The translations under genes and the position numbers were made by a program. Below, piece by piece: positions 60,205 to 64,000 of a stretch of 64,000 nucleotides of DNA. Source of the DNA: Asanoa ishikariensis (GTDB lineage Bacteria; Actinomycetota; Actinomycetes; Mycobacteriales; Micromonosporaceae); the NCBI RefSeq assembly GCF_900107455.1, contig NZ_FNQB01000003.1:992001-1056000 (forward strand), written 5' to 3'. The notes below the pieces were generated by a model that had not been told where the DNA came from, searched no databases, and saw only the letters and a program-made list of their open reading frames with translations. How positions within the stretch are numbered: the first letter of the stretch is position 1; each line of letters begins with the position of its first letter.

Positions 60205-60966
60205 TCAGTCGAGCTCGCGCTTCTCCTCGTTCGGCAGAGCCGCCTCGATGTGCTCCTTGCGGATCTCGCCGCTGACCGTCTGCTGCTCGGTCACGGTCTC
60301 CTTGACCATCCGCACCCGCTCGACGGGAATGGTCTCCTTGCTGATGACGGCGCGCTCGGCGAAGAGCTCGACGTCCAGCTCGGCGTCGATCAGTTCCGCG
60401 GCACTCGCCGTCGTTCCCGTGATCGGCTCCCGCACCAGGCGGACCTCCTCGTGGGAGACCGGCACGGTCATCTGCTGCTGTTCGGTCACCACGTACTTGC
60501 GCAGGTGGGCGTGGCCGATCCGTTCGCGCTCGGTGCCGACCGACAGTCGTTCCTCCGAGCGGGTCAGGAAGTCAGCGGTGCCGGTGGCCCGGTCCTCGAC
60601 CACGTCGTCGGCCGTGTAGCCGGCGCTCGTGGTGGCGGAGGACCGGCTCGCGCCCTGCGGGCCGTAGTACTCGTGCAGGCGGGCGAACTCGTTGGCCGCG
60701 AGCGGTTCGGTGCTCGACCCGTCGATTCTCGGCGCGTCCTTCACCTGCGACTTGTTGAACGGCACCATCAGGCGGCCCCGCCGCAAGTTCGCTTCCGCGA
60801 GCGGAACCATCGACTCTTTCGCCCCGAACAGGCCCGTTTTCACGCTTGCCCACGCCGGTGCGCCGGAAGGGTCGCCCCATACGTGCCCGACGGTGCCGAT
60901 CTTGTCGCCGTTACTACCGAACACATCTCGGCCGGTCAGCTTGGCGGCATCTTGAGTGGTGATCAT
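60205..60966 (-). CDS. PRC-barrel and DUF2382 stress protein
   Basis: 253 residues from ATG 60966 with AGGAG eight bases upstream. Residues 1-85 are a PRC-barrel domain (AKLTGRDVFGSNGDKIGTVGHVWGD), residues 86-145 are a linker, and residues 145-253 form the DUF2382 domain (TRSEERLSVGTERERIGHAHLRKYVVTEQQQMTVPVS and further SHEEVRLVREPITG). These two domains occur together in stress-related proteins of actinobacteria and cyanobacteria. A palindrome (GTTCAGTTGAAC) lies at 61076-61087, before this gene, and could be its operator. Confidence 0.88.
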   Translation of the reverse strand: MITTQDAAKLTGRDVFGSNGDKIGTVGHVWGDPSGAPAWASVKTGLFGAKESMVPLAEANLRRGRLMVPFNKSQVKDAPRIDGSSTEPLAANEFARLHEYYGPQGASRSSATTSAGYTADDVVEDRATGTADFLTRSEERLSVGTERERIGHAHLRKYVVTEQQQMTVPVSHEEVRLVREPITGTTASAAELIDAELDVELFAERAVISKETIPVERVRMVKETVTEQQTVSGEIRKEHIEAALPNEEKRELD

Positions 60967-61075
60967 CTGCCCAACTCCTCTCTCACCGCCGGTACCCGCG
61001 ACCTGGTAAAACTCACCTCTTCCCAAGACCATGATGGAATTTCCCGAAGTTCGCCCTACGACGGCGATCAAGGGT

Positions 61076-61087
61076 GTTCAGTTGAAC
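61076..61087. promoter_or_regulatory. Palindrome upstream of the PRC-barrel gene
   Basis: GTTCA-GT-TGAAC is a perfect 5-bp inverted repeat about 110 bases before the PRC-barrel start and 25 bases from the 3' end of the cyclase gene. No -10 box is placed convincingly relative to it. It is a possible operator only. Confidence 0.25.
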
Positions 61088-61111
61088 AAGGGGCCCTGGT
61101 ATGCCAGCGAC

Positions 61112-61927
61112 TCACCAGGTGGCGAAGACCCGGGCCTGACCGCCCGAACCTCCCTCGTACGGGATCAGCCCGACGTTGACCGTGGCTCCGTGGCGGGGCA
61201 GGCGGTGCAGGTTGGCGACGTTCTCCACCCCGTAGCGGTCGGCGCCGAGCAGGACCAGGTGGGTGTCGAAGGTGGCCGACACGCCCGGATCGATGCTGAG
61301 CGTGTCGACGCCGAGGCTGCGAATTCCCCTGCGGCGCAGCAGCCACTCGCACGCCTCCGGGCTGAAACCCGGGAAATGCAAGGTGCCGGCTGAATCCGTT
61401 CCCCGGTACGCGGCCGCGTCGCCGACCTTCGCACCCCAGCCGGAGTACATGAACACGGCCGCGCCGCGCGGGATCCGGTCGTAGCGGCGCTCGTACGCGA
61501 TGAGGTCGTCGACCGTCACCGTGGTGTCCGGGTCACGCGAGGCCCGCCGGGCGATGTCGACCACCACGACCGGCGTGACGAGCTCCTCGATGCCGATCTC
61601 GGTGGCCAGCCGGCCGCCGGCGACGAAATGCCCGGGCGCGTCGACGTGCGTGCCGTAGTGCTCGAGGATCCGCCACTCCTGCATGTAGTAGCCGTTGTCC
61701 TCGATGGTCACGTAGGTCCGCCTGGCCGCTTCCTCCCCCGGTGCGAACGCCGGGAACGAGGTGGTCAGCGGGTGGGTCAGGTCCGCGATGCCGCGCCGGC
61801 CCGAGGCCTGGGCCGGTGCGGCGGGCGCCAGTGCGGCGCCGGCGGCGACCAGCGCGCCCCCGAACAGGGCCGCCCGTCGCGTGACGGTGTTGGTGGTCGG
61901 TGTTGGACACTCCTGCGTCGTACACAT
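61112..61927 (-). CDS. Tat-exported cyclase-family (kynurenine formamidase-like) hydrolase
   Basis: 271 residues from ATG 61927. The N-terminus has a twin-arginine signal (TRRAALFGGALVAAGAALAPAAPAQA), so the protein is folded before export. The catalytic and metal motif HYGTHVDAPGHF (HxGTHxDxPxHF) is the mark of PF04199 cyclases, which open amide or lactone rings, including kynurenine formamidase. A later AAVFMYSGW and GVDTLSIDPG segment is also conserved. An extracellular location is unusual for the family but known. The next gene is divergent across 188 bases. Confidence 0.87.
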   Translation of the reverse strand: MCTTQECPTPTTNTVTRRAALFGGALVAAGAALAPAAPAQASGRRGIADLTHPLTTSFPAFAPGEEAARRTYVTIEDNGYYMQEWRILEHYGTHVDAPGHFVAGGRLATEIGIEELVTPVVVVDIARRASRDPDTTVTVDDLIAYERRYDRIPRGAAVFMYSGWGAKVGDAAAYRGTDSAGTLHFPGFSPEACEWLLRRRGIRSLGVDTLSIDPGVSATFDTHLVLLGADRYGVENVANLHRLPRHGATVNVGLIPYEGGSGGQARVFATW

Positions 61928-62115
61928 GCCGACATCACACCATTGACAGGGCCCGATAGCACGTGTGAACCTCACCGGCGAGGCCGAGGCGTGGGAGCCG
62001 GGCCGGGTGCGGCGCCAGGGCAGGCGCGCCGCACCTCCGTTCCGCTCCGTCCGCGCATGTCGGGTGGCGGCGGCCTCATGCCCTCCGGAGTGCGCACACA
62101 CCCCGAGAGGCAGAC

Positions 62116-64000
62116 ATGCGCTCATTTCGCACGTGGTGGCCGGCCTTACTTGCGGCCGTGCTCGCCGCCGCGGCCACCCTCGTCTTCGCGCCGGTGCGGT
62201 CCACCGCGGCCGCCGCCGACTCGTACACCTGGAAGAACGTCCGGATCGATGGCGGTGGCTTCATCTCCGGCATCGTGTTCAACCCGGGCCAGCGCGACCT
62301 GATCTACGCGCGCACCGACATCGGCGGCGCGTACCGCTGGAACGCCAGCGCGGGCTCCTGGGTGCCGCTGCTGGACTGGGTCGGCTGGGACCGCTGGGGC
62401 TGGAACGGCGTCCTCAGCATGGCCGCCGATCCGGTGCAGACCAACAGGGTGTACGCCGCGGTCGGCATGTACACCAACAGTTGGGACCCGAACAACGGCG
62501 CGATCCTGCGCTCCACCGACCGGGGTGCCACCTGGCAGGCGTACCCGCTGCCGTTCAAGGTCGGTGGCAACATGCCCGGCCGTGGTCAGGGCGAACGGCT
62601 CGCGGTCGACCCCAACGACGGCCGGATCCTCTACTACGGCGCCGAGGGCGGCAACGGCCTGTGGCGCAGCACCGACTACGGCGCCTCGTGGGCACGGGTG
62701 ACCGCGTTCCCCAACGCGGGCAACTACGCGCAGGACCCGTCGGACCCCAACGGCTACCTGACCGGCAACCAGGGTGTGACGTGGGTCGACTTCGACTCGT
62801 CCACCGGCACGTCCGGTTCGGCGACCCGGACCATCTACGTCGGCGTCGCCGACAAGCAGAACCCGGTCTACCGCTCGACGGACGCCGGCGCCACGTGGCA
62901 GCGGATCCCGGACCAGCCGACCGGATATCTCGCGCACAAGGCGGTCGTCGACCCGGCCGGCGGCTTCCTCTACATCGCGACCAGCGACACCGGCGGCCCG
63001 TACGACGGCGCCAAGGGTGATGTCTGGAAGCTGTCCCGGTCGACCGGCGCCTGGACCCGGATCAGCCCGGTCCCGTCGACCAGTGCGGACGACTACTTCG
63101 GCTACAGTGGACTGACCATCGACAAGCAGAGCCCCGGCACGCTGGTGGTCGCCACGCAGATCTCCTGGTGGCCCGACGTCATCTTCTTCCGGACTCGCGA
63201 CGGTGGCGCTACATGGTCCCGCGTGTGGGACTTCAACGGCTATCCCAACCGGGCCAACCGCTACACGATGGACATCTCCGCCAACCCGTGGCTCGACTTC
63301 AACACCGCGCCCTCCGCGCCGGAACAGACGCCGAAGCTCGGTTGGATGACGGAGTCCCTGGAGATCGACCCGTTCAACTCGGACCGGCTGCTCTACGGCA
63401 CCGGCGCCACGCTTTATGCCACCACCAACCTGACCGCGTGGGACAGCGCGAGCGGCACGTTCACGGTCCGGCCGATGGCCCGTGGCATCGAGGAGACGGC
63501 GGTGCTCGACCTGGCCAGCCCACCCTCGGGTGCGCCGCTGGTGAGCGCCCTCGGCGACATCGGCGGTTTCCGGCACGACGACCTGACCGCGGTGCCGGCC
63601 AACTTCCACGACACACCCAACCTGGGCAGCAACACCAGCCTGGACTTCGCCGAGGCGAACCCGGCGGTGATGGTCCGCGTCGGCAACGGCGACCGGGCGG
63701 CCAACCCCAACCTCAACCGGATCGGCGTCTCCACGGACGGCGGCCGCACCTGGTACCAGGGCCAGGAGCCCGGAGGCGTGACCGGTGGCGGGACGGTGGC
63801 TTTGTCGACTGACGCCAGCGCCGTGGTGTGGAGCCCGCAAGGCGCGGGCGTGCACTACTCGACGAGCCGGGGAAGCTCGTGGACCGCGTCGTCGGGCATC
63901 CCGGCGGGCGCCGCCGTGGAGGCGAGCCGGGCCAACGCTTCCCGCTTCTTCGGGTACGCGGCGGGACGGGTCTACGCGAGCGCGGACGGCGGGCGGACCT
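62116..64000 (+). CDS. GH74 xyloglucanase, N-terminal part (runs off window)
   Basis: 628 codons are visible from ATG 62116 (GAGAGG upstream); the gene continues beyond 64000. A signal peptide (LLAAVLAAAATLVFA) precedes the mature fold, so it is secreted. GH74 enzymes cut xyloglucan with two seven-bladed propellers. The catalytic aspartates are visible: Asp68 in YARTDIGGAYRW and Asp481 in ALGDIGGFRHDD. Repeats of the BNR/Asp-box type (STDRGATW, STDYGASW, STDAGATW, TRDGGATW, STDGGRTW) mark the propeller blades. It begins a degradation function for plant cell walls, in line with a soil organism. Confidence 0.93.
   Translation, partial: MRSFRTWWPALLAAVLAAAATLVFAPVRSTAAAADSYTWKNVRIDGGGFISGIVFNPGQRDLIYARTDIGGAYRWNASAGSWVPLLDWVGWDRWGWNGVLSMAADPVQTNRVYAAVGMYTNSWDPNNGAILRSTDRGATWQAYPLPFKVGGNMPGRGQGERLAVDPNDGRILYYGAEGGNGLWRSTDYGASWARVTAFPNAGNYAQDPSDPNGYLTGNQGVTWVDFDSSTGTSGSATRTIYVGVADKQNPVYRSTDAGATWQRIPDQPTGYLAHKAVVDPAGGFLYIATSDTGGPYDGAKGDVWKLSRSTGAWTRISPVPSTSADDYFGYSGLTIDKQSPGTLVVATQISWWPDVIFFRTRDGGATWSRVWDFNGYPNRANRYTMDISANPWLDFNTAPSAPEQTPKLGWMTESLEIDPFNSDRLLYGTGATLYATTNLTAWDSASGTFTVRPMARGIEETAVLDLASPPSGAPLVSALGDIGGFRHDDLTAVPANFHDTPNLGSNTSLDFAEANPAVMVRVGNGDRAANPNLNRIGVSTDGGRTWYQGQEPGGVTGGGTVALSTDASAVVWSPQGAGVHYSTSRGSSWTASSGIPAGAAVEASRANASRFFGYAAGRVYASADGGRT

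Noticed and set aside
62146-63855. 569-codon frame opposite the GH74 gene
   Set aside because: It is a shadow; the plus strand carries the propeller repeats and the catalytic residues.

Overview
The window is GC-rich actinomycete chromosome: GTG and TTG starts are frequent, most neighbouring genes overlap by 1-17 bases, and there are ECF sigma factors, a mycothiol-dependent (maleylpyruvate isomerase-type) enzyme, a DUF574 methyltransferase and a GH74 xyloglucanase. This set fits a soil actinomycete such as a member of the Micromonosporaceae; the family-level placement is inference. I saw no rRNA, tRNA, CRISPR array, transposase or prophage, so the window looks like ordinary chromosomal metabolic and regulatory DNA with a few decayed genes.

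Layout, left half. 0-9.2 kb: the end of an Imm26-like immunity gene, a membrane-anchored methyltransferase, a GT87 glycosyltransferase next to a lipoprotein, a dihydroxyacetone kinase pair (dhaK-dhaL), and two ECF sigma factor genes, each overlapping a membrane partner gene. 9.3-16.3 kb: an MmpL exporter divergent from a TetR regulator, an SDR without the usual Tyr/Lys, an NmrA-like protein, a decayed epimerase spliced onto an ADP-ribosylglycohydrolase, a YdcF-like protein, and a TetR gene with palindromes at its start. 16.4-24.5 kb: NudC-type Nudix hydrolase with a membrane alpha/beta hydrolase, a possible M15-like peptidase, an EEP-fold hydrolase, and a four-gene overlapping operon of ECF sigma factor, anti-sigma factor, ABC ATPase and ABC permease.

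Middle. 24.7-32.4 kb: a molybdenum hydroxylase locus. A GntR/FCD regulator is divergent from an operon that encodes the FAD subunit, the 2Fe-2S subunit, the molybdopterin subunit split into two genes, a MoxR ATPase, a CoxE-like VWA protein, an amidohydrolase and a YciI-like protein. This looks like a pathway for hydroxylating and opening an unknown (perhaps N-heterocyclic) substrate, with CoxD/CoxE-type maturation factors. 32.4-37.6 kb: GlxA-type regulator, saccharopine-dehydrogenase-like protein, isochorismatase-like and DsbA-like hydrolase/oxidoreductase pair, DUF574 methyltransferase and nitroreductase. 37.6-40.8 kb: a tightly coupled three-gene operon (acyl-CoA-dehydrogenase-like flavoprotein, leaderless PhnD/SsuA-like protein, and a degenerate TusA domain fused to a ferritin-like diiron domain). 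This is my best candidate for an undescribed system.

Right half. 40.8-49 kb: methyltransferase divergent from an XRE-cupin regulator, a VOC protein, katG with a promoter that resembles a FurA-controlled one, a mycothiol-dependent enzyme, and an arginase-fold protein lacking two metal-binding histidines. 49.2-54.7 kb: an 1821-residue single-chain acyl-CoA carboxylase with a eukaryote-like domain order. 54.9-64 kb: a methyltransferase, LysR divergent from an EamA transporter, a perfect 20-bp terminator, small membrane and hypothetical proteins, an orphan C-terminal domain of an aminoglycoside-nucleotidyltransferase-like protein, an M20 amidohydrolase, a PRC-barrel/DUF2382 stress protein, a Tat-exported cyclase-family hydrolase and the 5' part of a GH74 gene that runs off the window.
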